Positions 8,504 through 18,167 are shown, numbered from the stretch's first letter. The stretch: 64,000 bases of DNA from Acinetobacter proteolyticus (GCF_000367945.1 NZ_KB849179.1:2343755-2407754); one strand, 5' to 3'. Made by a program: numbers and translations. Notes: generated by a model not told the origin, from the sequence alone.

Positions 8504-9958
8504 TTAATGACCACCACCATTGATTGCTTTCGTCATATCTTCCACAACTTTCTTGGCATCACCGAAGATCATCATAGTTTTTTCATTGTAGAACAAGTCA
8601 TTGTCTAAGCCAGCATAACCTGTTGCCATAGAGCGTTTGATCACCATGATGGTACGTGCTTTGTGTGCTTCAAGAATCGGCATACCATAAATCGGTGAGG
8701 TCGGATCGTCTTTCGCCGCAGGGTTAACCACGTCATTTGCACCAATCACCAGTACCACATCTGTTGCAGGGAAATCTGAATTGATCTCATCCATTTCCAA
8801 GATGTCTTCATAAGCAACATCTGCTTCAGCGAGTAATACGTTCATGTGACCAGGCATACGACCAGCAACTGGGTGAATCGCAAAGCGAACTTTTACGCCC
8901 TGCTCTTTCAAGATTTCACACAATTCTTTCACCGCATTCTGTGCACGACCTTGCGCCATACCATAACCCGGTACAATCACAACGCTGTCTGCATTTGACA
9001 TCAGGAAGCCTGCGTCATCTGCTGAACCAGAACGATGGTTACGTTGAACTTGCTCACCTTTATCTGCTGATGCAACTGCCGCACCACCCATTGCACCACC
9101 AAACAATACGTTGATGATTGAACGGTTCATCGCCTTACACATGATGTAAGAAAGAATCGCACCAGATGAACCTACAAGCGAACCTGCAACAATCAACATA
9201 TTGTTTTCAAGTGTGAAACCAATACCTGCTGCAGCCCAACCCGAGAATGAGTTCAAAAGTGAGACCACAACTGGCATATCACCACCACCGACTGGTGCAA
9301 TCCATACCCAGCCAAATGCAAGTGCAAGTGCTGTCATTGCCCAGAATGCAGTCATGTTACCCGTAGTGAAGAAGTAGAAACCACATGCAAGCATCGCAAT
9401 AAAGATCGTCGCTTGAACCGGTTTAACCCATGCACCAGAAATTGTTTTTGCCCATTTCTTCGCAGCCAATTTACCGTAAGCAAATACAGATGCAGTAAAT
9501 GTGATCGCACCAACGAAGCAGCCCACGAACAATTCAAATAAATGAACCGAACTCATATGTGCATGTTGAACACCCGCAGCCGTTAAAGCAGCTTCATTTT
9601 GCTCAAATAATGCAGTGAGTTGGTTGTTGTGCAGAATCGCCGCAATTGCAATCAATACCGCAGCCAAACCCACCAGAGAGTGCATCAACGCAACCGTCTC
9701 AGGCATTTGTGTCATTGGCACTGTTTTCGCACGTGCGATACCCACAACCGCACCCAATACCATTGCACCACCGATCATCCAAACAACAGGATGTTCAGCA
9801 ACAAAGAAAGTGGTGACTACAGCAATCGCCATTGCGATCATACCGTAGCGGTTACCCGCAATGGCAGTCTTAGGACCAGACAAGCCACGTAAAGTTAAGA
9901 TAAAGAGGACAGCACCAATGAGGTAGAACCAATCCGCATAGTCTCGAATGAATTCCAT
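8504..9958 (-). CDS. pntB: NAD(P) transhydrogenase subunit beta
   Basis: A 484-residue PntB. The N-terminal half is membrane segments that form part of the proton channel. The C-terminal domain III binds NADP(H), seen in VIVPGYGMAQGRAQ, FAIHPVAGRMPGHMNVLLAEA and the IGANDVVNPAAKDD segment. The enzyme uses the proton motive force to reduce NADP+ with NADH. It is the last gene of the pntAA-pntAB-pntB operon, 3 bp after pntAB. Confidence 0.96.
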   Translation of the reverse strand: MEFIRDYADWFYLIGAVLFILTLRGLSGPKTAIAGNRYGMIAMAIAVVTTFFVAEHPVVWMIGGAMVLGAVVGIARAKTVPMTQMPETVALMHSLVGLAAVLIAIAAILHNNQLTALFEQNEAALTAAGVQHAHMSSVHLFELFVGCFVGAITFTASVFAYGKLAAKKWAKTISGAWVKPVQATIFIAMLACGFYFFTTGNMTAFWAMTALALAFGWVWIAPVGGGDMPVVVSLLNSFSGWAAAGIGFTLENNMLIVAGSLVGSSGAILSYIMCKAMNRSIINVLFGGAMGGAAVASADKGEQVQRNHRSGSADDAGFLMSNADSVVIVPGYGMAQGRAQNAVKELCEILKEQGVKVRFAIHPVAGRMPGHMNVLLAEADVAYEDILEMDEINSDFPATDVVLVIGANDVVNPAAKDDPTSPIYGMPILEAHKARTIMVIKRSMATGYAGLDNDLFYNEKTMMIFGDAKKVVEDMTKAINGGGH

Positions 9959-9961
9959 TGC

Positions 9962-10285
9962 TTAGCCCTCTTTTTTCTTTTGCTTCGGCTTGAACATTTC
10001 AAGCATACGAGCAGTTACAGCAAAGCCACCGAAGATGTTGATACTTGCCAAAAATACAGCAATCGCACCAAGGATACTCACCACGTTTACACTTTGGAAT
10101 GCAACGTTAGCATCTACACCAATCGCAGGCATACCCACTGTTTGGATCATCGCGCCAACCACAATAATGGAAGACAACGCATTGGTTACCGCCATTAATG
10201 GTGTATGTAACGCAGGCGTTACCCCCCACACCACGTAATAACCAACGAAGATGGCAAGGACGAAAATTGTAATCGTTTCAACCAT
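9962..10285 (-). CDS. pntAB: NAD(P) transhydrogenase subunit alpha part 2 (membrane)
   Basis: A 107-residue membrane protein with three or four hydrophobic segments, matching the C-terminal membrane part of PntA split off as its own gene. The [25 protein letters not shown] region is the conserved start of this domain. The split alpha subunit (pntAA plus pntAB) is the three-gene form of transhydrogenase, unlike the two-gene E. coli form. It lies 11 bp after pntAA. Confidence 0.94.
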   Translation of the reverse strand: MVETITIFVLAIFVGYYVVWGVTPALHTPLMAVTNALSSIIVVGAMIQTVGMPAIGVDANVAFQSVNVVSILGAIAVFLASINIFGGFAVTARMLEMFKPKQKKKEG

Positions 10286-10296
10286 GAGAACTCTCC

Positions 10297-11424
10297 TTAA
10301 CCGCGCTTGAGCAGTACTTGACCGCCATGAGTCACGAGTAACGCTTTTTGGATTTCATCTTCTTGATTGATCGCAAAGGCTTTGTCTTTGTCGAATAATG
10401 TCTCAAGGAAGTTAAAAACGTTACGTGCATACAGTGCAGATGCTTCAGTCGCAACTGTGCCTGGAATATTTGGAATACCCAAAATCTTCACACCATTTTC
10501 AGTTGTGACTGTTTCGCCTTCTTTAGAACCTTCAACGTTACCACCCGTCTCAACTGCCATATCTAAAATGACAGAACCCGGTTTCATTTTGGCAACGGTT
10601 TCAGCTTTAATTAAACGCGGAGCATTACGACCTGGAATCAATGCAGTGGTGATTACGATGTCAGCATTTGATACAGCTTTATCTACAATCGCAGCTTGAT
10701 CTTTGATGTATTGCTCACCCGGCTGCCAACCATAACCGCTTTTCGCAGCTTCAGCAGCGCGTTGTTTTTCTTCATCGGACATTGGCACGTCTAGCCATTT
10801 GCCGCCTAGAGATTCAACTTGCTCTTTTGCGGTCGGACGTAAGTCTGTTGCTTCCACAACAGCACCTAAACGTTTCGCAGTCGCAATCGCCTGAAGACCA
10901 GCAACACCAACACCCATAATCACAACACGTGCAGGTTTTACAGTACCTGCAGCTGTCATTAACATTGGGAACATACGTTGATATTCAGCCGCAGCTAACA
11001 ATACAGACTTATAACCCGCCAAGTTTGCTTGAGAAGAAAGTACGTCCATGTTTTGTGCGCGTGATAGCGTACGTGGCAGTAATTCCAATGCAAAAGCAGA
11101 CACTTGCTGAGTTGCAAACTGGTCTAATTCTGGATTGCGGTAAGGGTCAAACATTGCAATTACAGTCGTATTCGCCGCAAGCTTTTGAATTTCGTCACCT
11201 TTAGGGGCACGTACCTTCAAAATAATTTGGCTGCCTGTATATGCATCGTCCGTAATGGTTGCGCCAACTTGTTCATAAGCACTGTCAATATACGCTGCTT
11301 TAACTCCAGCACCACGTTGAATGACAATACTATGACCTGCGTTAATCAACTTCTTCACTGTTTCTGGTGTAGCCGCTACACGACTTTCACCTGCAACAGT
11401 TTCGGTTGGGATTCCGATCTGCAT
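10297..11424 (-). CDS. pntAA: NAD(P) transhydrogenase subunit alpha part 1 (NAD-binding)
   Basis: A 375-residue soluble domain I. The alanine-dehydrogenase/PNT N-terminal fold begins [20 protein letters not shown], the NAD Rossmann motif is [19 protein letters not shown] near residue 170, and the [17 protein letters not shown] segment follows. It hands hydride from NADH to the NADP site of PntB. GAGGAA lies 6 bases before the ATG. It is first in the operon; its promoter must lie in the long gap at 11425–12289. Confidence 0.95.
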   Translation of the reverse strand: MQIGIPTETVAGESRVAATPETVKKLINAGHSIVIQRGAGVKAAYIDSAYEQVGATITDDAYTGSQIILKVRAPKGDEIQKLAANTTVIAMFDPYRNPELDQFATQQVSAFALELLPRTLSRAQNMDVLSSQANLAGYKSVLLAAAEYQRMFPMLMTAAGTVKPARVVIMGVGVAGLQAIATAKRLGAVVEATDLRPTAKEQVESLGGKWLDVPMSDEEKQRAAEAAKSGYGWQPGEQYIKDQAAIVDKAVSNADIVITTALIPGRNAPRLIKAETVAKMKPGSVILDMAVETGGNVEGSKEGETVTTENGVKILGIPNIPGTVATEASALYARNVFNFLETLFDKDKAFAINQEDEIQKALLVTHGGQVLLKRG

Positions 11425-12289
11425 GAGCGTTCCTCAAGCTAGTTTTTCTTAAGTAAACATCGCCAAGAGCAATGTTTCCCCCAGGAGTATTCTTTGTAGA
11501 AATTTGGATTCTAATGGAACTTTTTTAAAATGCCACCCAATATTTATTTAATAAATACCTATATTTTGAACTGATGATTCACATTTATATTTAGAGCTTG
11601 TATGATCCGCAGGTTTGCCTTTTGATCGAACAACGCAGATTTTTCATCTCTTCTTCACATATGAATCTGATCGCTTTCGCGTTTAATCGGTCCATTTCTA
11701 TACTGCATCCTTCCTAATTTAGAAGATCACAGCGGTATCTATTCAATACATCTACCTATCACCCTAATCATCAGTCGCGATTAACCAGGTCCATTTTCAT
11801 TGACATTGGTTATTTCTTTGACGCTCTACCGATGTATTGGTTGAATCGGCATCATAATCATGCAGTTGTAGTGAGGGATTGGCTTCTCTTCACTTTATAT
11901 TGGTCTTTTCGGCGAGTTTTTATCAAACAATTTATAACAAGGCGTCAAGAGAGCCTATAAAGGAAGGTTTCTCTTTATCAATAAATCTGAATTGAATGAA
12001 GTAAGTTGTTCAGAAAAATTAAAAAGAATGAAAAAAACTTAAATAGGCATTTTTTCAAGTGATATTTGTATGGTTTTGTCTAGCAAAAGCTGCTTTATTG
12101 CACAATATTGGTGCAAATAGTAAGCACTCGCTCAATTAAGCACTTTATTTAATCCCTAAAAAATCGAAATATTGAGAAATAGTTCGTTTATTCTGACTTC
12201 TACTTATTTTGAGTTCAAAATATTCTTGACCTCAAGTTAGATTGAGCTTTGATACTAAATCATCTCCATCTTCAATGTGATGTGTCACG
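11425..12289. other. 865-bp intergenic region between pntAA and the Rid-family gene
   Basis: No open reading frame here looks coding. The region separates two divergent genes and must carry both promoters. A small dyad AAACAT/ATGTTT (about 11455–11475) lies in the pnt leader. An NtrC-like site is listed separately. The rest is AT-rich with no repeat, tRNA or IS end that I can see. Confidence 0.6.
12099..12115. promoter_or_regulatory. NtrC-like 17-bp dyad
   Basis: The 17-mer TGCACAATATTGGTGCA has arms TGCAC and GTGCA. It differs from the enterobacterial NtrC consensus (TGCACYNNNNTGGTGCA) only at the Y position. It lies 174 bp upstream of the Rid-family gene, an enhancer-like distance. I saw no convincing sigma-54 promoter next to it. 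Confidence 0.35.
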
Positions 12290-12697
12290 ATGAAACCGAC
12301 CTTTAAAATGCTTAATCCCAGAGAACTTTATGATCCACGCAGTAATGGCTATAGTCATGTAAGCATTATTCCCCCCAATATGCGGATCATTCATATTGCA
12401 GGCCAGGGCGGTGAAAATAAAAATGGTGAGCTCTCTAAAGATTTTGACCAACAGGTACAACAAGTCTTCTATAATATTCAACACGCTTTAACTTCAGCCC
12501 AAGCACAACTATCAGATATTGCCGTTTTACGTATGCTCGTGGTTGACCATAATGCGGAAAAACTTCAAATCTTGGCTAAAACCATACAACAGTTGTGGGA
12601 AAACCATGCCTTCCCTGTCTGTACCCTTATTCCTGTATCACATTTGGCATTAGCAGGGATGCAAATTGAAGTTGAAGCAACGGCCTATACCGCATAA
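12290..12697 (+). CDS. RidA/YjgF-family protein
   Basis: A 135-residue Rid-superfamily protein with the typical opening LNPRELYDPRSNGYSHV and the IAGQGGEN turn. The Arg that RidA uses to bind and deaminate 2-aminoacrylate is expected about 20 residues before the IEVEA end. Here that stretch reads FPVCTLIPVSHLALAG, with no Arg. It is therefore probably one of the Rid subfamilies without classical enamine deaminase activity. It ends 19 bp before the MFS start and is likely co-transcribed with it. Confidence 0.8.
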   Translation: MKPTFKMLNPRELYDPRSNGYSHVSIIPPNMRIIHIAGQGGENKNGELSKDFDQQVQQVFYNIQHALTSAQAQLSDIAVLRMLVVDHNAEKLQILAKTIQQLWENHAFPVCTLIPVSHLALAGMQIEVEATAYTA

Positions 12698-12716
12698 ATC
12701 AGTAATAGAGAAAATT

Positions 12717-13910
12717 ATGTCTGCCCCTCAAGATATTAGTCAAAATAAAACCTTACTTTGGTTTATGGCTGCAGCGTGTGGTTTGTGTGCAGGTGCTAAC
12801 TATTATAGTCAACCTTTGATTCACTCAATTCAGCAGTATTTTGCAGTGACCGAAGGTCAAGCAGCGCTCACGGTAACCTTTGCTCAAGTCTCTTATGCAT
12901 TGGGCCTGCTGTTTATTGTCCCAATGGGCGATGTGGTGAACAAAACCAAATTCATTCCTTTACTCATGGTATTTTGTGCTGTGGGCTTATTCATCAGTGC
13001 TTTCTCGGTCAACTTACCGATGCTTTGGCTCGGTACTGTCATGGCAGGGCTATTCTCGGTTGCGGCACAAGTCTTAATTCCGCTTGCCACCATGACAGTT
13101 AAGCCTGAAAAAACGGGGGAAGTGATTGGCTTCTTGATGAGTGGCTTACTGGTGGGTATTTTGCTTTCAACCAGTCTTGCAGGCTTGTTTTCTAATCTGT
13201 TTCATTGGAAAGTCATTTATGTGGTCAGCGGTGTGCTCATGCTGATCTTGGCCTATGCATTGAAAAGCCGCTTACCTTATGCCATGCGCATGAAAATGAA
13301 TTATGGGCAAGTCTTTGTCTCCATGGCGCAGTTACTCAAGCAAGAGAAGCGCTTAGTCTTACGTGCGCTTGCAGGTGGCTTCGCCTTTGCTGCGGTCAGT
13401 ATTCTATATTCAACAATTGCACTACTGTTGACCTCGGCACATCATCTTCAAGATCTGTTGATTGGTATGGTGCCTTTGGTCGGGATCTTTGGCGCCCTCT
13501 CTACGCAATATATCGGTAAATATGCAGATCAGGGCTATACTAACCAATTGACTTGGATGGGTTGTGCTTTATTTATCTTGAGTTGGATCTGCTTCTATTT
13601 TGGACAAACATTTTTATTCAGTTATATCCTTGGCTTTGCCTTGATTCAGTTGGCATTGGCCTTAGTCCATACCAGCAATCAAAGTGTGATTTTCCGTTTA
13701 CGCCCTGATGCAAAATCTCGTATCAATGCCATTTATATGACCGCCTACTTTACCGGTGGTGCATGTGGTTCGGCACTTGGTATTTTTGCCTGGAATCACG
13801 GTGGCTGGAGCATGACCTGTTTAGCGGGAATCAGTTTGGTGTTTGCCTGTATGTTGTTTAGCTTACTCGATTATCTTTTGACGAAGAAAAATAAGATAAT
13901 CACCACCTAG
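12717..13910 (+). CDS. MFS transporter, 12 TM
   Basis: A 397-residue major facilitator with about 12 hydrophobic segments. The start at 12717 (MSAPQDISQNK) is chosen over an in-frame ATG at 12666 because the latter overlaps the Rid gene. The segment CAGANYYSQPLIHSI at the first helix is typical of YgaY/YbfB-like or sugar-efflux-like DHA transporters in gammaproteobacteria. The substrate is unknown. It is the last intact backbone gene before the dusA insertion. Confidence 0.82.
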   Translation: MSAPQDISQNKTLLWFMAAACGLCAGANYYSQPLIHSIQQYFAVTEGQAALTVTFAQVSYALGLLFIVPMGDVVNKTKFIPLLMVFCAVGLFISAFSVNLPMLWLGTVMAGLFSVAAQVLIPLATMTVKPEKTGEVIGFLMSGLLVGILLSTSLAGLFSNLFHWKVIYVVSGVLMLILAYALKSRLPYAMRMKMNYGQVFVSMAQLLKQEKRLVLRALAGGFAFAAVSILYSTIALLLTSAHHLQDLLIGMVPLVGIFGALSTQYIGKYADQGYTNQLTWMGCALFILSWICFYFGQTFLFSYILGFALIQLALALVHTSNQSVIFRLRPDAKSRINAIYMTAYFTGGACGSALGIFAWNHGGWSMTCLAGISLVFACMLFSLLDYLLTKKNKIITT

Positions 13911-13953
13911 ATATTCATCCGTATAGTGAAAATTAAAGTGATCAGGATCAGCA

Positions 13954-13983
13954 TTGGTGAATTGATCACAAAACTCGTATAAT
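13954..13983 (+). promoter_or_regulatory. Stranded original dusA promoter
   Basis: TTGGTG (13954–13959), an 18-bp spacer, then a perfect TATAAT (13978–13983), 40 bp before the truncated dusA ATG. After the insertion this promoter points into the island, convergent with the Gabija genes. Confidence 0.6.
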
Positions 13984-14022
13984 GCTGCCCTTTCTTTGCT
14001 TGTCCACATCCGAGATCCGTTT

Positions 14023-14091
14023 ATGCAATCACTTGAATCATTACAGCCACGTATTTCCGTCGCGCCGATGATGGATTGGACAAAAAAATAA
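14023..14091 (+). pseudogene. dusA: Displaced 5' fragment of dusA
   Basis: The ATG at 14023 opens MQSLESLQPRISVAPMMDW, the normal N-terminus of tRNA-dihydrouridine synthase A. It then reads TKK and stops within the island end. This is the original dusA start, cut off by integration. The intact gene resumes at 40401 with a different N-terminus that shares RISVAPMMDWT. The 22-codon remnant has no expected function. Confidence 0.9.
14065..14083 (+). repeat. attL core in dusA
   Basis: The 19-bp sequence CCGATGATGGATTGGACAA is identical to 40455–40473 and in the same orientation. It encodes PMMDWT of dusA. The flanks also nearly match (GCG versus GCA before it). This is the direct repeat expected from site-specific integration. 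Confidence 0.88.
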
Positions 14092-14138
14092 AATAATTTA
14101 TTAATTTTCAGCAACTTAAAATAAAAAAATTAAGTTAA

Positions 14139-14157
14139 GGTGTAAGTTTGGAGTAAA
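14139..14157 (+). promoter_or_regulatory. Candidate integrase arm sites, left end
   Basis: GGTGTAAG (14139–14146) and GGAGTAAA (14150–14157) are two tandem near-copies of the GGTGTAAA motif repeated at the right end (40299–40318). Short arm-type repeats near both att sites are expected for tyrosine integrases. The assignment is inference. Confidence 0.4.
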
Positions 14158-14159
14158 CT

Positions 14160-15899
14160 TTATTTTAATTTATCAAAACATAAATCTTCAATATTTTCAC
14201 TCCCAAATAGATTATTCACAGTTACAAGAGCTGTATCAGATAGTGTTTGAGTAGCTAACACAGCTAGTCTTGTCATTGGACGAGAAATTGATACATAAAA
14301 TAGATTACGGGCTCTATGAAAACCATCGAAGTTTGCCGTAGTCAACTTTTTAGTCTCAAGCAACTCAAAGAGCTGTGGCCACTTATAATTATTCCATCCG
14401 CCACCTAAAATCACTAATACATTCTCAAACTCAGCGCCCTTAACACTATGCTGCGTTGCAAATGGAGTCTGCTTTTCAATAAACTTTGTAACCTCAATTA
14501 CTTCCTTATATGGGATTTCTCTTAATTTATTATAACGTAATAGTTTTGAAGACATTTCCGTGTCAGGCGAGTTCCTAAATGAAATAAGCTCATCGTCTCG
14601 TCTAAGTACTCTATCTGGAGGAGATGGACGTTTTGTATGCTTTAAATGGTCTATAACTTGCCCTATTGTCCCTTCTTGCCTTAGTTTTAATAATTGATCC
14701 ATATCTCGGCGCCAACAAGATTTATCTTCATGCTTAGTTATTGCTGGCTTTGAGCCAAAGATTTTAAACATCTCTCCATAATTTGATAAGCCATAGTTGG
14801 CACTCATTGGTTCAACTATTTCTGCAAAAAATTTTATTACTGGGTCTTCTTTTTTAGCAAATTGATCATTACGTCCTTCAAACACTTTAATTAATTGAGG
14901 ATATCCTTGTTCAGAAGCTAAAACATTATGGCTTAACATCAATATTTTAGTTTTTTCAATATCCCAACCCTCATTTTTTAGTCTCTGTATCAAACTTGCA
15001 CGAGTAGATCGAGCTATATTTATTGGCAAATCCTCTTTTGAATGCCTCTCATTAGTCCGTGTCCCCCTATAAGAATTTGTATGAAAGAATCTAGCCTCAC
15101 CTTTTGCATCTGGTAAGCTTACAGCTTGCGGTAAGTCTGGTCTTAAATTATTCAATATATTTACAATTGCTGGAACTGATCGAAAATTTGATCCTTTAGC
15201 AATCTCTTCAATTGGATACTCTGCTAACCCATATTCATTACCATAAATAGTCTGCCAATGATCCCCAAAAAGACCAAACAGCGGACCCACTTTTGGTTTT
15301 AAGAAATACTCTGTAATAGCCTCCATAAATTGGCGATTTGTATCTTGATATTCATCAATAAAAACTACTGGAAACTGATTGCTAAATATTTGCCTAAACT
15401 TTTCTTTACTTAGTAATTTGGCCATCATCATTGGAATATCATCATGACTCAGTGTAATTTTCTGATCATTAACACCAAAGAAGCCCAACTCATATTCCAC
15501 TGATTTAGATCCAATGCCACCACCTTGTTCAACTTTTTCTTTTCTTAAATGATCTTCAATAAGAATCTCTCTTATAGCTTTTTGAAATTGGCGCATAAAA
15601 GCCCATGAGAATCCATGGATAGTATCGACTAAAATTGCTGGATGATCTTCAATTTCCTGAGCAATCTCATTTCTTGCAACTTCGGTATAAGTAATACAAG
15701 CTACTTTTTTACCTGCTTGCATTAGTGATGTACCACGTTCTTTAATAATTGATTTTAGGGCATGAACTAAAGAAAATGTTTTCCCTGCACCTGCACCAGC
15801 TTCTAGCCGAAAGCTTCTCCCTTCTTTTATAGCTGCATTAATTTTTGCTTCAGCTACTTGAGCAGCAATTATTGCTGGATTGTTTAGAATCTCACTCAT
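14160..15899 (-). CDS. UvrD/Rep-like helicase, Gabija GajB-like
   Basis: A 579-residue superfamily 1 helicase. Walker A AGAGAGKT is at 34–41, Walker B is VVFIDEYQDTNRQF, motif III is LFGDHWQTIYG, and the C-terminal motifs are TQHSVKGAEFENVLVIL and LFYVSISRPMTRL. It overlaps the upstream OLD-family nuclease gene by 4 bp, so the two are translationally coupled. An OLD/TOPRIM nuclease followed by a UvrD-like helicase is the Gabija layout, in which GajB works with the GajA nuclease complex against phage DNA. It is somewhat longer than the roughly 490-residue B. cereus GajB. AT-rich compared with backbone genes. Confidence 0.85.
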   Translation of the reverse strand: MSEILNNPAIIAAQVAEAKINAAIKEGRSFRLEAGAGAGKTFSLVHALKSIIKERGTSLMQAGKKVACITYTEVARNEIAQEIEDHPAILVDTIHGFSWAFMRQFQKAIREILIEDHLRKEKVEQGGGIGSKSVEYELGFFGVNDQKITLSHDDIPMMMAKLLSKEKFRQIFSNQFPVVFIDEYQDTNRQFMEAITEYFLKPKVGPLFGLFGDHWQTIYGNEYGLAEYPIEEIAKGSNFRSVPAIVNILNNLRPDLPQAVSLPDAKGEARFFHTNSYRGTRTNERHSKEDLPINIARSTRASLIQRLKNEGWDIEKTKILMLSHNVLASEQGYPQLIKVFEGRNDQFAKKEDPVIKFFAEIVEPMSANYGLSNYGEMFKIFGSKPAITKHEDKSCWRRDMDQLLKLRQEGTIGQVIDHLKHTKRPSPPDRVLRRDDELISFRNSPDTEMSSKLLRYNKLREIPYKEVIEVTKFIEKQTPFATQHSVKGAEFENVLVILGGGWNNYKWPQLFELLETKKLTTANFDGFHRARNLFYVSISRPMTRLAVLATQTLSDTALVTVNNLFGSENIEDLCFDKLK

Positions 15900-18004
15900 G
15901 CTACTTTTTCGCCTGTAATTAATTCAAAATTTGAGTTTTCTATGGTGTCCATTTCAGATAACCAAATTAAACCTTCCTTGATATATCTTGGTGCCAACCA
16001 ATCTTTTATTTGAATTGCATATTCTAAGGCGAAATCAGCTTTCTTAAGTCCCTTTGCTTTTTCCCAAGCCGCAATAGCAATATCTTGTTCTATTGGCAGT
16101 TTAAATTTAGATAGATTGGCTAATATGAAAGCATCCTCATAACTTCTACCACAAATATTACTTTCAGGATCTTCTGGTATTTGATATGCAATTCTACGAA
16201 ATTTAACTTGTTTCTCTTCAGCTGTCTTAGCAATCAAGACTGAAGGGGAAATTTGACTATCATCACTTTCTGCCTTTTTCTTAACCTTACCAGTATCATC
16301 AACGTCTTTAGGATAAAACCAATTTTTAATAGCAGCATTTGATATATTCTCACCATCAGCTACAGGACATTTCACCCATGCTTCTACCTGTTTTCCATTC
16401 TTAGTTATCATCTCTTTTTTTGTTGAGTCTAGATCAGTGATTACCAAAGTTTTCAACTCGAGAAAGTCAAGAAGTGGATAAAAAATATGAGCATATGCTC
16501 CCCCTACTTCAACACAAGTAACATATTGTCTGGCCAGTTTTTGTGATTCATCAAGAGTTTCATCGACTAATTGGCATAACCTTGGCATTAACAAACGTTC
16601 TGTTGTTCCTTCAACTAAAATAGCTTTATCAGCAAAGTAAAGATCACACTTCGTTAAGGTCATATATTGATGTAGAAATTTTTGATCTGTATCCGAAACA
16701 CTACTCAAGCCTTTCTTAAAATCTTTAACCTTTGTATGGCGTATGTTTTCTACTTTATCCCTTTCATTATAAAAATATCTAACAGCATCAAATGTTGCTG
16801 CATTGGCAACATGTGGAGAGTGTGTAGTGATAATGAACTGGATATTCCATTTATCTTCGTTAGAATAACTATCAGATAATTTCTGAACAGCCACATTTAA
16901 TTGATTAATAAAAACTTCCTGCATTTGAGGATGTAAATGAGCTTCTGGTTCTTCAATAAATATTAAATGAGTAGCCGGTCTAATTGATTTGGATCTGTAA
17001 ATTTTGTGGTAACTTGCTAGCTGTAGCAACATGTAAATCAAATTACGAGTCCCTAGACCATTATACCCTTCAGGTAAATGGACTCCATCAACTCCGCTAT
17101 AAACGACCTTAGTATGTCCTGATAATAATGATTCCACGTTTAATGATGTCTCTGGTCTTATCTCAGTATCATTAAGACTTGGAAATCCCATTACGTTCAT
17201 AACTGGCAGTAATTCTTTAAGCATGCCATCAAAGTCAAGTTGGACATTATGCTCAATACTTTCAACAGATTGCTTTAATCTTATAGCTAAATCTTGATCA
17301 GCCTCGGCCGCAGACGGTGCTGTAGCTGTTTTAAATAACTCACTCAGCAGTTTACCTATTACATCAGCATCTCCTAATTTTGTTTTATCAAGATTCCTTT
17401 GAGCCAAAACAAAGTTACATTGCAACAACGCTGTTAACGCAGATGTCCCTTCAAAATCTCTTATATTTGTACTATCAGTAGGATCAATTGCACTTACATG
17501 AACCCCATAAGCCTTAGACAAATTACTCTTCAAATTTTTATAAAAATGTGTACGAGGTTCAACTGTTGCTGAAGATAGAGTAAGGTCGAATAATAAATGC
17601 ATATTTTTCAAAATAGGGCGATACTCAATTCGAACAATAGCTGTTGTAGAATCTTCATCTAAATCAATAACAAAAGGGGATAGAGAGCCTAAATCAGGCG
17701 AAAATTTATTATATCGAAATGTAAGCGTAAGTGAGATTCGAGGAAGTGCTTCTAGTATCTTTTCTGGACTTCCCCCTTCCTCTCTTAATTCTTTGGCTTT
17801 TAGAAATTTCTCTCGTGATAAAACTGAAAAATCCTCTAGCCGAAATCGTGCTCCAGACTCACCACAAAAACAATCAAAAATACTGGTAAAAGATGTCTTT
17901 CCACTATTATTACGCCCAACAATTACAGTTGAATTCTCTTCTAATCCAAATTCAACGCTCTCAAGAAGCCTAAAACCTTCTACTTTAATTTTTTCAATGA
18001 GCAT
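15896..18004 (-). CDS. OLD-family ATPase/TOPRIM nuclease, Gabija GajA-like
   Basis: A 702-residue protein from the ATG at 18004, which has a GGGGG tract about 5 bases upstream; a TTG at 18016 is less likely. The SMC/RecF-like ATPase has Walker A GRNNSGKTS (30–38), an ABC-type FIEEPEAHLHPQ Walker B and the H-loop FIITTHSPHVAN. The C-terminal TOPRIM domain shows AILVEGTTERLL and the metal-binding LVITDLDS. This is the class 2 OLD architecture of GajA, which nicks DNA when nucleotide levels fall. It is longer than the classic 578-residue GajA. Retron- or PARIS-type OLD proteins are alternatives, but the adjacent UvrD helicase favours Gabija. Confidence 0.85.
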   Translation of the reverse strand: MLIEKIKVEGFRLLESVEFGLEENSTVIVGRNNSGKTSFTSIFDCFCGESGARFRLEDFSVLSREKFLKAKELREEGGSPEKILEALPRISLTLTFRYNKFSPDLGSLSPFVIDLDEDSTTAIVRIEYRPILKNMHLLFDLTLSSATVEPRTHFYKNLKSNLSKAYGVHVSAIDPTDSTNIRDFEGTSALTALLQCNFVLAQRNLDKTKLGDADVIGKLLSELFKTATAPSAAEADQDLAIRLKQSVESIEHNVQLDFDGMLKELLPVMNVMGFPSLNDTEIRPETSLNVESLLSGHTKVVYSGVDGVHLPEGYNGLGTRNLIYMLLQLASYHKIYRSKSIRPATHLIFIEEPEAHLHPQMQEVFINQLNVAVQKLSDSYSNEDKWNIQFIITTHSPHVANAATFDAVRYFYNERDKVENIRHTKVKDFKKGLSSVSDTDQKFLHQYMTLTKCDLYFADKAILVEGTTERLLMPRLCQLVDETLDESQKLARQYVTCVEVGGAYAHIFYPLLDFLELKTLVITDLDSTKKEMITKNGKQVEAWVKCPVADGENISNAAIKNWFYPKDVDDTGKVKKKAESDDSQISPSVLIAKTAEEKQVKFRRIAYQIPEDPESNICGRSYEDAFILANLSKFKLPIEQDIAIAAWEKAKGLKKADFALEYAIQIKDWLAPRYIKEGLIWLSEMDTIENSNFELITGEKVA

Positions 18005-18167
18005 TATTACCCCCAACTATTTATTTTATTGTAAGCTTTAAAAGCTTTCACTAAGAGTTTAACCTAATAGCTAAGATACTATTATTTATTTAAAAACAGA
18101 AAATACAACTAGAGTATAAAATATTATAATCTTTAGAATTAGATTCAAAAAAATAAACTTGCTCTAT

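Noticed and set aside
13863..14114. 83-codon minus-strand frame across the MFS 3' end and the dusA remnant
   Set aside because: It runs antisense over two real coding segments and the att site, with no ribosome binding site or recognised similarity.
18033..18047. Palindrome AAGCTTTAAAAGCTT upstream of the Gabija-like genes
   Set aside because: It has perfect 7-bp arms but is very AT-rich and short. It could be an operator, but there is no second copy or regulator gene to support it.
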